Source of the DNA: Methanolobus profundi
GTDB lineage: Archaea; Halobacteriota; Methanosarcinia; Methanosarcinales; Methanosarcinaceae
Assembly: GCF_900114835.1 (NCBI RefSeq)
Contig: NZ_FOUJ01000005.1
Coordinates: 1-64,000, forward strand
DNA: 64,000 nt
Reading direction: 5' to 3'
The notes under the pieces are model-generated. The model was not told where the DNA came from. It did not search any database and saw only the letters and a program-made list of their open reading frames with translations. Positions 1-9,009 of this stretch are shown here, piece by piece (within the stretch, counting starts at the first letter, position 1; every line of letters begins with the position of its first letter). The translations under genes were made by a program, and so were the position numbers.

Positions 1-44
1 AAGTAAAGTATAAATGTAATGGATTCATTTGTGAATCGCTCATT

Positions 45-116
45 GCCAAGGTGGCGGAGCGGCTACGCAATCGCCTGCAGAGCGATTCCATTCCGGTTCG
101 AATCCGGACCTTGGCT
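45..116 (+). tRNA. tRNA-Cys (GCA)
   Basis: The cloverleaf folds cleanly. The acceptor stem GCCAAGG pairs with CCTTGGC at the 3' side, the anticodon stem ATCGC/GCGAT encloses a loop with anticodon GCA, and the T arm carries GGTTCGAATCC. The discriminator base is U73, the cysteine identity base. No CCA is encoded. In this organism the tRNA is expected to be charged with phosphoserine by SepRS, whose gene lies at 18747-20366, and then converted to Cys-tRNA. It sits directly before the 5S rRNA gene. Confidence 0.97.
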
Positions 117-137
117 TTACTTTCATCAACATTCATT

Positions 138-273
138 TGAGTGAGTTTGGCGGCCATAGCGGCAGGGCAATTCCTGTACCCATACCGAACACAGAAGATA
201 AGCCTGCCAGCGTTCCTTACTGTACTGAAGTACGAGAGTCTTCGGGAACTCTGGATCGCTGCCATCTCACTCA
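138..273 (+). rRNA. rrf: 5S ribosomal RNA
   Basis: The closing helix TGAGTGAG (138-145) pairs with CTCACTCA (266-273). Inside lie the conserved loop with CCATACCGAACACAGAAG and the archaeal-style long arm ending in a TTCGGGAA hairpin. The exact ends are set by the helix and could move by a few bases. tRNA-Cys lies just upstream, so this could be the distal end of an rRNA operon, but 16S and 23S are outside the window. Confidence 0.95.
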
Positions 274-531
274 TTTAACCTTATCTATTCTTTTTCTGGA
301 TTACAACTTTTAATATCAAGAGCTTTGAATTTGTAGTTTTTATCTTTTGCATAGACTCTACTTTTTAGTCGGTATTCTTTCAGATATTTTCCCTAATTCA
401 TTTGTAAAATCTGAAATAGACATGTTCTCAGTGAGTTTGGCGTACTTTTAGATACATCATTCAAAATATTCACTTTATTACTTACAATAGTATTTATCCA
501 TAGACATCCCATGTAAAATGGGGTTAATTAT
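274..531. other. A/T-rich intergenic stretch with a 13-base copy of the 5S start
   Basis: No gene is seen between the 5S rRNA and the gene at 532. The segment is A/T rich. At 430-442 the bases AGTGAGTTTGGCG repeat bases 140-152 of the 5S gene exactly, but the match does not continue, so this is a short duplication or chance and not a second 5S gene. Confidence 0.5.
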
Positions 532-1671
532 ATGAAATATACATTTCAGGATTCTACAGAATTGCCTATTCAACGGGACTTCATAAAGGATATACAGGAA
601 TTTATTAAATTATCTAAAGAGGTACATCCACTTGAGAAAGCATCCCGTCTTCTCAATGAAGAGAAGAAAAAAGGTACTATATCGTTTGAAAATGAGGTCA
701 AAGCCCTTGATGGGTTTGAAACCGGTATCACAAAAGCGATACAGGAACTAAACAAAAATATTGAAGGAATTGATATTACCGGTGTGATAGATGAGTCGGT
801 CGCATCAATATCTTCTATTTGTTCCAAGAGAAAAACAGAACTTGGAAAAAAGCTTGAAGATAATGTGAAAACCGCAGATTTTGAACTTGATCAGTTAAGC
901 ACTAAAATTATGTCTCTTCTAAACTCTTTCTTTGAAGGCACGATCTATAATTCAACAGACACATATATACTTGAACAGGAAGACGGAAGTATCCGTGGAA
1001 AGCAGATCTCATTTGCTGAGAACATGGAATACTGGTTTGATTTGGATCTTAATTCAACCTCGCTGAAAGTAGAGCATTTTTATAAAAAATTCCATGTACC
1101 TATATGGGTTTCAGGCGGCTTATTACATCGGGAAAATAAGGTGAAGAACATGGATCTATCCGATCACCGCATTATTTCCATGGAATATGATGGTGACGAA
1201 CACCTTGAAGCCCTACTAAAGGATGATGATTCCGAGCATGTCTTCAGAATAGTTGCTGATGAAAATACCTTCATGATATTCCATAATGATCATGACATAA
1301 CTGTTGATGAGGAATTGGTCCAATCTCTGGAAGAAGAAGAAGTCCTGCTTCTTATAAAAAAAATGAAGCAATATTTTTTAGTGGCTGTTCAGTCTCGTGT
1401 ACTTTCTAAGGTTTTGATCGACGGTAAAGATGCAATATCTGAGAACCGAGTATTTGATTGCCTTAAGATCATCGCTTCAAAGTATGGTGACTTGATCAAT
1501 GAATGTCTCGATAAAGGCTATAATAAGGAAGAGATCACAATTAAGATCGAGCGTCCGGATGAAACCCGAACAGAAAAATATATCGCAAAAGCAGAAATTT
1601 TCAGTCAGCTCTCAGATATTGGTAGTGAAGGTCTTGAACTTGCAGATATAATGAACGTTGTAGAAAAATGA
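532..1671 (+). CDS. Uncharacterised 379-residue protein with helical N-terminal half
   Basis: I do not recognise this family. The protein is acidic and soluble, with no signal peptide or membrane segment. Residues about 15-130 are rich in K, E and L with heptad-like spacing and probably form a coiled coil. Residues about 145-300 look like mixed alpha/beta, with several acidic runs (EYDGDEH, KDDDSEH, SLEEEEV). It stands alone between the 5S rRNA gene and a terminator stem at 1739-1765, convergent with trkA. Codon use looks like that of the neighbours, so it is probably a real host gene. No strong Shine-Dalgarno is seen before the ATG; a GGGG lies about 12 bases upstream. Confidence 0.8.
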   Translation: MKYTFQDSTELPIQRDFIKDIQEFIKLSKEVHPLEKASRLLNEEKKKGTISFENEVKALDGFETGITKAIQELNKNIEGIDITGVIDESVASISSICSKRKTELGKKLEDNVKTADFELDQLSTKIMSLLNSFFEGTIYNSTDTYILEQEDGSIRGKQISFAENMEYWFDLDLNSTSLKVEHFYKKFHVPIWVSGGLLHRENKVKNMDLSDHRIISMEYDGDEHLEALLKDDDSEHVFRIVADENTFMIFHNDHDITVDEELVQSLEEEEVLLLIKKMKQYFLVAVQSRVLSKVLIDGKDAISENRVFDCLKIIASKYGDLINECLDKGYNKEEITIKIERPDETRTEKYIAKAEIFSQLSDIGSEGLELADIMNVVEK

Positions 1672-1738
1672 TAATTGACCGAATGGTATTGTTTTATGAC
1701 AAATAAATGAGTCTTTCTAGACCAATAGGTTTTGTTTT

Positions 1739-1765
1739 AATTCAGGGCACCTTCCTCCCTGAATT
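1739..1765. terminator. Stem-loop between convergent genes
   Basis: A perfect 9-bp stem AATTCAGGG/CCCTGAATT with a 9-base loop lies between the converging gene at 532-1671 and trkA, and just outside the trkA stop. It is followed by T-rich DNA in both directions, so it may end transcripts from both sides. Confidence 0.5.
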
Positions 1766-1767
1766 TC

Positions 1768-2427
1768 TCAATTTTCGTTCTTTCTTCCTAGTGCCTCATG
1801 TACATCCTTTATTAGATCTGCGTTTGTAACAATTATTACCTCATCTTTTTCCCTCAACTTAGGGTCTTTTTCTGCAAGGATGAATTCATTCTTACGGTAA
1901 AGTCCTATGAATGCACTATCTTCAGGCAGCGATATCTCTGATAGTTTCATATTGATGACATCTTCTGTGATAATAACGCCCATAAAACGAACATTGGAGC
2001 GGACCAGATTACTTAGTTCGATCGTATTTATTCCTCTTATCACGTCCGATATGTACCTGGACGATATGCTTGATGGATTTATCATATAATAGAATCCAAG
2101 TTTATTGGCAACGTCCATGAACTGTTTATCATCAATCTTGAGAATGATCTTACCCACCTTTGCATCCCTGGCGATCAATCCTATGAGAATATTGTTCTGA
2201 TCATTGCTCGTACAGGCAACTATTGCATCGGCATTGGAAAGGTCTGCTTTTTCAAGGATGTCAGGTCTTGTCCCCTCCGCATTTATCACTGTACAATCCA
2301 GTGTCTCTGCCAGCTCTTTAGCTATTGCCTCATCCTTCTCTATAAGTATTACCTCTCTTCCCTGTTCTATCATGTTCTTTGTGAGCTGTATTCCAAGTGA
2401 ACCTGCACCTACTATGATAACTCTCAT
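1768..2427 (-). CDS. trkA: Trk potassium uptake regulatory subunit TrkA
   Basis: This is a cytoplasmic NAD-binding regulatory (RCK) subunit of a Trk/Ktr potassium transporter. The N-terminus has the Rossmann dinucleotide motif GAGSLG at about residues 7-12 and the acidic residue (IEKDE) after beta strand 2, followed by the TrkA-N core. A TrkA-C domain fills about residues 140-215. At 219 residues it is a single-RCK subunit, unlike the double-length enterobacterial TrkA. Its ATG overlaps the trkH stop by 4 bases, so the two are translationally coupled, and the pair forms a complete uptake system. Confidence 0.93.
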   Translation of the reverse strand: MRVIIVGAGSLGIQLTKNMIEQGREVILIEKDEAIAKELAETLDCTVINAEGTRPDILEKADLSNADAIVACTSNDQNNILIGLIARDAKVGKIILKIDDKQFMDVANKLGFYYMINPSSISSRYISDVIRGINTIELSNLVRSNVRFMGVIITEDVINMKLSEISLPEDSAFIGLYRKNEFILAEKDPKLREKDEVIIVTNADLIKDVHEALGRKNEN

Positions 2428-3881
2428 ATTTTCACCATCCTCTTATTTGTCCGTTTCCTTTTGAACCATGTTCCAGGCATGAATATCAATATCAATGGTA
2501 TTATTTCGATCCTTCCGAACAACATGTCTATTATCAATACTGCTTTCAGTACAAATGGCATTGCAGCACTTGTAGTCCCTGCCGAAAGACCCACAGTGCT
2601 CAATGCGCTGGATACCTCGAACACTGAGCTGCTTGTATCAATTCCGTGAAGCATGAAAATGAATGCTGAGACGACCAGTATCAAAGTATAAAGTAACATG
2701 AAGGTCACAAGGTTGTATATCTCATCACTTTCTATTACATGTTCCTCTATCTTCATTGGAGTAATGTTCTCTTTTGGAAGGAACAATCTTAGAAGGACAT
2801 TGTGGACCACCTTAAAAAGCAGAAGAACCCTGAAAACCTTAATTCCTCCTGCAGTTGAACCCATATTCCCACCTATCCACATCATGAATATCAATACAGC
2901 TTTCGATGCTTCTGATAATATGGACAGGTCAAATGTAGAGAAACCAGCAGTTGTGACCGCGGATATTATCTGGAAAAGGTTGTCTTTGATGACATTATAT
3001 CCAAAGTTCTCCTTTGAAAGCGTAAAGGCAAACAAGACCGAACCAATAGCGATAAGTGCCAGAAAATATCTCAGTTCCTTGTTCCTGAAGAACTTCTCCG
3101 GCTTTTTCAACAGATATGGATACAGTACGAAACTCACTGCACCCAGAAGGCACGATATGCTGATGGCAGCAGGTATGAGATTCCCTTGATACGCACCAAT
3201 GCTAGAGGCCTGTGTTGAGAACCCACCTGTTGAAACACAGCAGAATGCATGACATATTGAATCAAAGAGTGACATGCCGCTGAGAAGTAGCAGTATTATC
3301 GATACTAATGTTATGACAATGTACACCTTACCAAGTGTTCGTGTTGTGGATATAACAGTTGGTTTGATCTTCATGTCTCCATAATTGGCCTTGTATATCC
3401 GGTATGCTGTTGTTCCCGGGCTTATCAATACTGAAAGCACAACAAGGATTATTCCTATTCCACCGACCCACTGACCCCACGAACGGGCGAACAGGAAGAC
3501 CGGTCCAACATCAGCAGGCGCAACACTGAGTCCGGTAGTTGTCACTGCTGACACACTTTCAAAATAAGCGTCGAATAACGTCATTCCAGTTGAGAGTGAC
3601 ATTGGTATAGCACTGAGAAATGCAGAGACAGGGAACACAAGGGCCACGATAACAAGTGCTTCTTTTGTTTCCAGTTCATACTCCGGTAAGGTTCTGTATA
3701 TTATTGATCCGAGACCGAACGCTGCAACAGCGGTAGCTCCATAATATATTGCAGCTTCAATGTTGGAAAATAAAAGTGCAGCTATCATTGGTACGATAAG
3801 CACGAATGTAAAAGCTATGAGATAATATCCCATGTACTTGGCCACAGCCTTTGTGTCAACAGGGGTATGCAGCTCGTACAT
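2424..3881 (-). CDS. trkH: Potassium transporter TrkH, membrane subunit
   Basis: This 485-residue polytopic protein is the ion-conducting subunit of a Trk system. Four pore loops with filter-like signatures are visible in order: TTTGLS, STGGFS, TTAGFS and STVGLS, as expected for the four-fold M1-P-M2 repeat of the SKT superfamily. About ten hydrophobic segments surround them, and the length is typical of TrkH. It is the first gene of a two-gene operon with trkA. The start ATG is preceded by a divergent promoter region shared with tgtA (3882-4027). Confidence 0.95.
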   Translation of the reverse strand: MYELHTPVDTKAVAKYMGYYLIAFTFVLIVPMIAALLFSNIEAAIYYGATAVAAFGLGSIIYRTLPEYELETKEALVIVALVFPVSAFLSAIPMSLSTGMTLFDAYFESVSAVTTTGLSVAPADVGPVFLFARSWGQWVGGIGIILVVLSVLISPGTTAYRIYKANYGDMKIKPTVISTTRTLGKVYIVITLVSIILLLLSGMSLFDSICHAFCCVSTGGFSTQASSIGAYQGNLIPAAISISCLLGAVSFVLYPYLLKKPEKFFRNKELRYFLALIAIGSVLFAFTLSKENFGYNVIKDNLFQIISAVTTAGFSTFDLSILSEASKAVLIFMMWIGGNMGSTAGGIKVFRVLLLFKVVHNVLLRLFLPKENITPMKIEEHVIESDEIYNLVTFMLLYTLILVVSAFIFMLHGIDTSSSVFEVSSALSTVGLSAGTTSAAMPFVLKAVLIIDMLFGRIEIIPLILIFMPGTWFKRKRTNKRMVKI

Positions 3882-3997
3882 ATCTAATAATGCTCACTGA
3901 AACATTATAAATTATATCGTGCAACATAGTGAATGACCCTTTGACCTTCCCTTATTTTGTCTTTAGATATTCTTCCTTGTTTTCCCGGGAGGAAGCT

Positions 3998-4006
3998 TAA
4001 ATATAT
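3998..4006 (+). promoter_or_regulatory. TATA box of tgtA
   Basis: The sequence TTAAATATA lies about 25 bases before the tgtA start codon at 4028, so transcription should begin within a few bases of the ATG. No Shine-Dalgarno is present, so the message is probably leaderless or nearly so. An imperfect inverted repeat (CTTCC ... GGAAG) lies just upstream. Confidence 0.5.
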
Positions 4007-4027
4007 CTTAACCTCATCTACTGGCTC

Positions 4028-5494
4028 ATGTCACAATTCGATATAATCCATAAGGATGCAGCAGGGCGTATCGGTAAGCTGACCACTCCCCACGGAGTGG
4101 TAGAGACCCCTACTGTAATGCCTGTTATCAATCCAAATCTCCAGACCATAAAACCCTCTGAGATGAGGGATTTTGGTGCTGAGATACTTATCACTAATTC
4201 ATACATCATCTACCGTAAAGATGAACTAAGGGAAAAGGCACTGAAAGACGGTTTGCATGCATTGCTCGATTTTGACGGTCCCATAATGACCGATTCCGGT
4301 TCGTTCCAGTTATCAGTCTATGGTGAGGTAGAGGTTACCAACGAGATGATCATCGATTTCCAGCAAAAGATCGGTACAGATATCGGTGTTCCTCTGGATA
4401 TCCCTACACATCCTGATGTCTCCTATGAGAAAGCAAAGGAGGATATGGATATCACTATAGGCCGTCTGAAAGCTGCAAGGGAACTTGTAAAAGATGGCAT
4501 GCTTCTGGCAGGTCCTGTACAGGGTGCAACTTACAAAGACCTCCGTGAGGAATGTGCCCGTGAGCTTTCAGATGTTGGTTTTGATGTCTATCCATTCGGT
4601 GCTGTTGTTCCATTAATGGAATCTTATCGCTATGCAGACCTTGTTGATGTTATTGCATCTGCAAAGAAAGGTCTTGACCCGGTAGCACCAGTACATCTCT
4701 TCGGTGCAGGACACCCAATGATGTTCGCACTTGCAGTTGCTCTGGGATGTGATCTCTTTGACTCTGCAGCCTATGCACTTTATGCAAAGGACAGGCGCTA
4801 CATTACTTCAAGGGGTACTTATCATGTGGATAAACTGAAGTATCTACCATGTTCCTGTCCTGTATGTATAGCTCACACAGCAGAAGAACTGAAAAAGGCA
4901 CATAATTGTACCGATCTTCTTGCAAGGCACAACCTCTATGTGACATTTGAGGAGATGCGTGAGGTAAAGCAGGCTATATGGGAAGGTAATCTTCTGGAGC
5001 TTGTGGAACAGCGTTGCCGTTCCCATCCAAGAATGCTGGAAGCACTGAAACAGATGTACACATATTCCGAATGGCTGGAAGAGTGTGACCCTTCATCCAA
5101 GTCCACCTTATTCTACTGCGGACCTGAATCCTCAAAGAGACCTGAAGTACTGCGCTTCAATAAACAGCTTGAAAGACTAACGATCGAAGGTTCTGTGTTA
5201 ATAAGAGCATACCCTACGAAAATAGACAAAGAGTATGACAATGTCCTGATGTTCAAGCCGCCATTTGGTTCCTATCCGCAGGAACTTGCAGAGGTCTATC
5301 CATTCAATGCAGAGGTTGTAAGGACCCCTGACTATGAATCACTTGAGACCGCTTATCAGAACACCATCAAGCTTGTGGAGCTAAACCCTGATGCAACCTA
5401 TACTTTCCTTATGAAAGACACGTTCGAGCATCCTCTGGTTGAGAAACTCGCAGCGATGGATAACTTTACAGTTGTTCCACCAAAGAGCGACTGA
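4028..5494 (+). CDS. tgtA: tRNA-guanine(15) transglycosylase (archaeosine pathway)
   Basis: The enzyme swaps guanine-15 in the D-loop of archaeal tRNAs for preQ0, the first tRNA-level step to archaeosine. The TIM-barrel catalytic domain fills about residues 1-330 and shows the TGT signature MTDSGSFQ with a catalytic Asp, and the zinc site PCSCPVC followed by a distal His. Residues about 350-488 resemble the archaeal C1 domain. The protein stops at 488 residues, so the C-terminal PUA domain of longer archaeal enzymes is absent and is probably supplied by a separate ArcS-like protein. It stands alone, divergent from trkH. Confidence 0.93.
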   Translation: MSQFDIIHKDAAGRIGKLTTPHGVVETPTVMPVINPNLQTIKPSEMRDFGAEILITNSYIIYRKDELREKALKDGLHALLDFDGPIMTDSGSFQLSVYGEVEVTNEMIIDFQQKIGTDIGVPLDIPTHPDVSYEKAKEDMDITIGRLKAARELVKDGMLLAGPVQGATYKDLREECARELSDVGFDVYPFGAVVPLMESYRYADLVDVIASAKKGLDPVAPVHLFGAGHPMMFALAVALGCDLFDSAAYALYAKDRRYITSRGTYHVDKLKYLPCSCPVCIAHTAEELKKAHNCTDLLARHNLYVTFEEMREVKQAIWEGNLLELVEQRCRSHPRMLEALKQMYTYSEWLEECDPSSKSTLFYCGPESSKRPEVLRFNKQLERLTIEGSVLIRAYPTKIDKEYDNVLMFKPPFGSYPQELAEVYPFNAEVVRTPDYESLETAYQNTIKLVELNPDATYTFLMKDTFEHPLVEKLAAMDNFTVVPPKSD

Positions 5495-5609
5495 TCATTT
5501 TTATTTCATGTTACCCTGACTATATGTCAGGGACATTTTCATTTTAAAATAAAGACATTTGGAAATTTCTGCACCGAATATCTTTTAAGTGTAAAACTAA
5601 TGTAATTTT

Positions 5610-6872
5610 ATGGGAGTTATTTTTACTGATGAGCTATTGGAAAATATAGATAAATATCAATTGATCGATATACGGTCTGTTGATGCTTATAATGGATGGA
5701 AGGAGAATGGGGAGGCAAAAGGCGGGCACATAAAAGGTGCCAGATTGTTGCCTTACAAGTGGTTACATTATATTGACTGGATCGAGATAGTAAGGAACAA
5801 AAATATTCTTCCTGATGATCCTTTGGTGATCTATGGTTATGACCGGGCCAGGGCAGAGGAAGTTGCCAGGCAATTTGAGAGGGCTGGCTATCCTGATGTC
5901 TCTGTTCTCAACTCTTTTTCAGAATGGGTGGAAAAAGATTATCCAATGGATGATCTTGAAAGATACAGGCAGCTTGTTTCAGCAGACTGGCTGAACCAGT
6001 TGATCACCACGAACAATGCTCCTGAATATGACAATGACAGATTTGTCCTATGTCATGCTCACTACAGGAATCCCTCCGATTATGAAGAAGGCCATATTCC
6101 AGGAGCAATATCTATGGATACCAATTCTCTTGAATCCACAGAAACATGGAACCGTCGGTCTCCTGAGGAACTGAAGGAAACTCTGGAAAAAGCAGGTATA
6201 ACTCATGATTCTACTGTGATCGTTTACGGGAGATTCTCCTTTCCGAACAATGACGACCCGTTTCCAGGAAGCAGTGCAGGTCATCTGGGGGCAATGAGAT
6301 GTGCTTTCATAATGCTCTATGCTGGTGTAAAGGATGTTCGTATCCTTAACGGAGGTCTTCAGTCCTGGCTTGATTCGGGCTATGATATTACCAAAGTTCC
6401 GGTAAGCAACTTTCGTGTCTCTTTTGGTGTTGATATCCCTCAAAATCCGGGGATAGCTGTTGATCTGGAAGGTGCAAAAGCTATTCTGGCAGCTCCTGAT
6501 AAGAATCTGGTGAGTGTCAGAAGCTGGAGGGAATATATCGGGGAGGTAAGCGGTTATAATTATATTGAGAAAAAAGGCCGTATACCAGGCTCGGTCTTTG
6601 GTGACTGTGGATCAGATGCGTATCACATGGAGAACTACAGGAATCTTGACCACACCATGCGTGAATATCATGAGGTCATGGAAAGCTGGGAGAAGATAGG
6701 CATTACTCCTGATACTCACAATGCCTTCTACTGCGGGACCGGTTGGAGAGGCAGCGAGGCTTTCTTCAACGCATGGCTTATGGGGTGGGACAAGGCAGCT
6801 GTCTATGATGGTGGCTGGTTCGAATGGAGTAATAATGACCTTCCATTTGAGACCGGGGTGCCTGAGCAATGA
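5610..6872 (+). CDS. eanB: Three-domain rhodanese sulfurtransferase, candidate ergothioneine synthase EanB
   Basis: The 420 residues hold three rhodanese-like domains at about 1-115, 125-260 and 275-415. Only the third has a candidate catalytic cysteine, Cys375 in YCGTGWRGSE; the equivalent sites in the first two are YGYDRA and YGRFSF. In anaerobic ergothioneine synthesis EanB moves sulfane sulfur onto C2 of hercynine. I recall Cys412, Tyr353 and Thr414 as key residues of the Chlorobium enzyme. Here Tyr316, Cys375 and Thr377 have the same spacing (59 and 2), which supports the call strongly. It overlaps the next gene, a histidine methyltransferase, by 4 bases. The fallback name is multidomain thiosulfate sulfurtransferase. 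Confidence 0.78.
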   Translation: MGVIFTDELLENIDKYQLIDIRSVDAYNGWKENGEAKGGHIKGARLLPYKWLHYIDWIEIVRNKNILPDDPLVIYGYDRARAEEVARQFERAGYPDVSVLNSFSEWVEKDYPMDDLERYRQLVSADWLNQLITTNNAPEYDNDRFVLCHAHYRNPSDYEEGHIPGAISMDTNSLESTETWNRRSPEELKETLEKAGITHDSTVIVYGRFSFPNNDDPFPGSSAGHLGAMRCAFIMLYAGVKDVRILNGGLQSWLDSGYDITKVPVSNFRVSFGVDIPQNPGIAVDLEGAKAILAAPDKNLVSVRSWREYIGEVSGYNYIEKKGRIPGSVFGDCGSDAYHMENYRNLDHTMREYHEVMESWEKIGITPDTHNAFYCGTGWRGSEAFFNAWLMGWDKAAVYDGGWFEWSNNDLPFETGVPEQ

Positions 6873-7831
6873 TAATTGAAGATCTCATGCCTCGTACCGG
6901 GGAAAGTTCCGTAAAGGATAAACTGTTGGCCGGATTGAGGTCCGATCCAAAAACGATCCCTTCCGTGTTCTTCTATGACCATCGTGGTTCGGAGCTGTTC
7001 GAGCAGATAACACAGTTGGAGGAATACTACCCTCCCATGATAGAGATACCACTTCTTGCTTCGACCGCCCGGAAATTGGAACAGGACCTTAAGAACTGCG
7101 ATATTGTGGAGCTTGGGAGTGGCGACTGCTCAAAGATATCCGTCTTCCTTGATGAAGTACCAGAAGATGTCCGTGCAACAATGACCTATTATCCGGTTGA
7201 TGTATGCAAAGAGGCCATTGAGAAGTCTGCATGTAATCTCCATGAAAAATATCCTGAAATAAAGATACATGGGATCACAGCTGACTTCCTTGAGCATATG
7301 GAGAAGATTCCCGGAAACAGAAAAAGGTTCTTCTGTTTCTTTGGCAGTACAATTGGAAATCTCAGTGATGCAAGGTCAATGGAGTTCATGGAAAACCTTG
7401 GGGAGGTCATGAATGTAAATGACCGGCTGATCCTTGGGATGGATATGGTCAAGGATATCAGTGTCATTGAAAAGGCATATAATGATGACCAGGGTGTCAC
7501 GGCTGAATTCAACAGGAATATACTGAACGTCACTAACGACCATCTTGGAACCGATATCAACCCTGCTGATTTTGAACATGTTGCTTTTTTCAATAGGGAA
7601 TATTCACGGATAGAGATGCATCTGAGAGCAAAGAGGGACCTGGAGATCACGATACCAGAGTTGGATGAACATATCATCATTGAAAAAGGTGAGATGATCC
7701 ATACTGAGAATTCCCATAAATATTCCGTTGATGATATCGTGAAACTGGCAGATGCCGGTGGACTTGATGTGGAGGAGATCTTCACTGATGAGAAAAAATG
7801 GTTCTCACTTGTGGAAATGGTGAAAAGATGA
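6869..7831 (+). CDS. eanA: L-histidine N-alpha-methyltransferase (EgtD/EanA family)
   Basis: This SAM-dependent enzyme of the EgtD family should trimethylate histidine to hercynine. Signatures in order are SVFFYDHRGSELFEQI near the N-terminus, the SAM motif ELGSGD, YYPVDV, and the conserved FFGSTIGNL, whose Asn binds the histidine carboxylate in EgtD. Near the C-terminus TENSHKYS matches the substrate-pocket segment. The 320 residues fit stand-alone EgtD, with no fused sulfoxide synthase. It overlaps both neighbours by 4 bases. No EgtB-type oxygen-dependent enzyme is nearby, which fits the anaerobic route through the upstream rhodanese. Confidence 0.88.
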   Translation: MIIEDLMPRTGESSVKDKLLAGLRSDPKTIPSVFFYDHRGSELFEQITQLEEYYPPMIEIPLLASTARKLEQDLKNCDIVELGSGDCSKISVFLDEVPEDVRATMTYYPVDVCKEAIEKSACNLHEKYPEIKIHGITADFLEHMEKIPGNRKRFFCFFGSTIGNLSDARSMEFMENLGEVMNVNDRLILGMDMVKDISVIEKAYNDDQGVTAEFNRNILNVTNDHLGTDINPADFEHVAFFNREYSRIEMHLRAKRDLEITIPELDEHIIIEKGEMIHTENSHKYSVDDIVKLADAGGLDVEEIFTDEKKWFSLVEMVKR

Positions 7832-9009
7832 TGGATGTCAAAAAGGATTTTCCTATACTTGAAAAAGAAGTATATGGAAAAAGACTGGTCTATCTTGATA
7901 ACGCAGCAACGAGCCAGAAACCTAACTGCGTGATCGATGCTATTTCTGAGTACTACAGGTCCGATAATAGTAATATCCACAGGGGAGTTCATTACCTGAG
8001 CGAGGTCTCAAGTGAAAAGTATGAGCATGCAAGGAAAAAGGTCAGTGAGTTCATCGGTGCCAGTGATCCTGCAGAGGTGGCATTCACTGCAGGTACGACA
8101 GATTCCATAAATCAGGTGGCACGGTCCCTGGAGCCATCTTTGAGGGGAAATGAGGTCATTGTAACGGGTGTGGAACATCATTCAAATATCGTTCCATGGC
8201 AGATGGCAGGAGCGACATTAAAGGTGATCCCTATGGATGACGATCTCAATGTGCTTATAGATTCCATTGAAATATCGGACAGGACGAAATTGGTAGCTAT
8301 CAGCCATGCTTCCAATGTACTTGGTTCGGTGAATGATATCAAAGCCATCTGCAGCATTGCAAAGGAACATGATGTTCCTGTTCTTGTGGATGCAGCCCAG
8401 TCAATACAGCATATGCCGATCGATGTAAGGGATATAGGTTGTGATCTCCTTGCCTTCTCCGGTCATAAGATGTATGCATCCACTGGTGTAGGTGTGCTTT
8501 ATACAGGTGAGCGTTTCAGAGACCTGGTGCCAGCAAGAGGTGGTGGTGGTATGGTCGATAAAGTGACCATTGAAAGAACGACATACCTGGATCCTCCTTT
8601 ACGATATGAAGCAGGAACTCCTGATATTGCAGGAGCTATAAGCATTGGTGCAGCCATCGATTATATGCAGAGAATAGGGATGGACAATATCAAAAGGCAT
8701 GAGAATGAGGTCTATTCATATGCAAGGAAAAGGCTTCTGGAAATGGATGATGTAGCCGTTTACGGAAACACGAATGAGATGTGCGGTGCTATTTCGTTCA
8801 ACCTTGATGGGATCCATCATTACGATGCAGGCCTGATAATGGATAAGATGGGAATCGCTGTAAGGACAGGTCATCACTGCGCTCAGCCACTGATGAGGAT
8901 ATTGGGTGTTGAAGGCACTGTGAGGGCAAGTTTTGCAATGTACAATACAAAGGAAGATGCCGACATGCTTATTGAAGGCATAGAAAAAGTGAGGATGATG
9001 TATTCATGA
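7828..9009 (+). CDS. sufS: Cysteine desulfurase, SufS type
   Basis: This PLP enzyme takes sulfur from cysteine as an enzyme-bound persulfide. Evidence is the SufS-type N-terminus (DFPILEKEVYGKRLVYLDNAATSQKP), the PLP lysine Lys214 in SGHKMYAS, and the catalytic Cys351 in RTGHHCAQPL; 393 residues is the group II length. I take the start as the ATG at 7828, which overlaps the eanA stop as ATGA; an in-frame reading from 7798 lies inside eanA and is less likely. It is translationally coupled to eanA and to sufE. The context suggests that it feeds sulfur to the ergothioneine rhodanese more than to Fe-S assembly, since no sufBC lies here. Some methanogens do without a desulfurase. Confidence 0.93.
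   Translation: MMDVKKDFPILEKEVYGKRLVYLDNAATSQKPNCVIDAISEYYRSDNSNIHRGVHYLSEVSSEKYEHARKKVSEFIGASDPAEVAFTAGTTDSINQVARSLEPSLRGNEVIVTGVEHHSNIVPWQMAGATLKVIPMDDDLNVLIDSIEISDRTKLVAISHASNVLGSVNDIKAICSIAKEHDVPVLVDAAQSIQHMPIDVRDIGCDLLAFSGHKMYASTGVGVLYTGERFRDLVPARGGGGMVDKVTIERTTYLDPPLRYEAGTPDIAGAISIGAAIDYMQRIGMDNIKRHENEVYSYARKRLLEMDDVAVYGNTNEMCGAISFNLDGIHHYDAGLIMDKMGIAVRTGHHCAQPLMRILGVEGTVRASFAMYNTKEDADMLIEGIEKVRMMYS

Noticed and set aside
7189-7992. Long frame antisense to eanA and sufS
   Set aside because: Ser/Ile/Phe-rich antisense reading of two well-supported genes.
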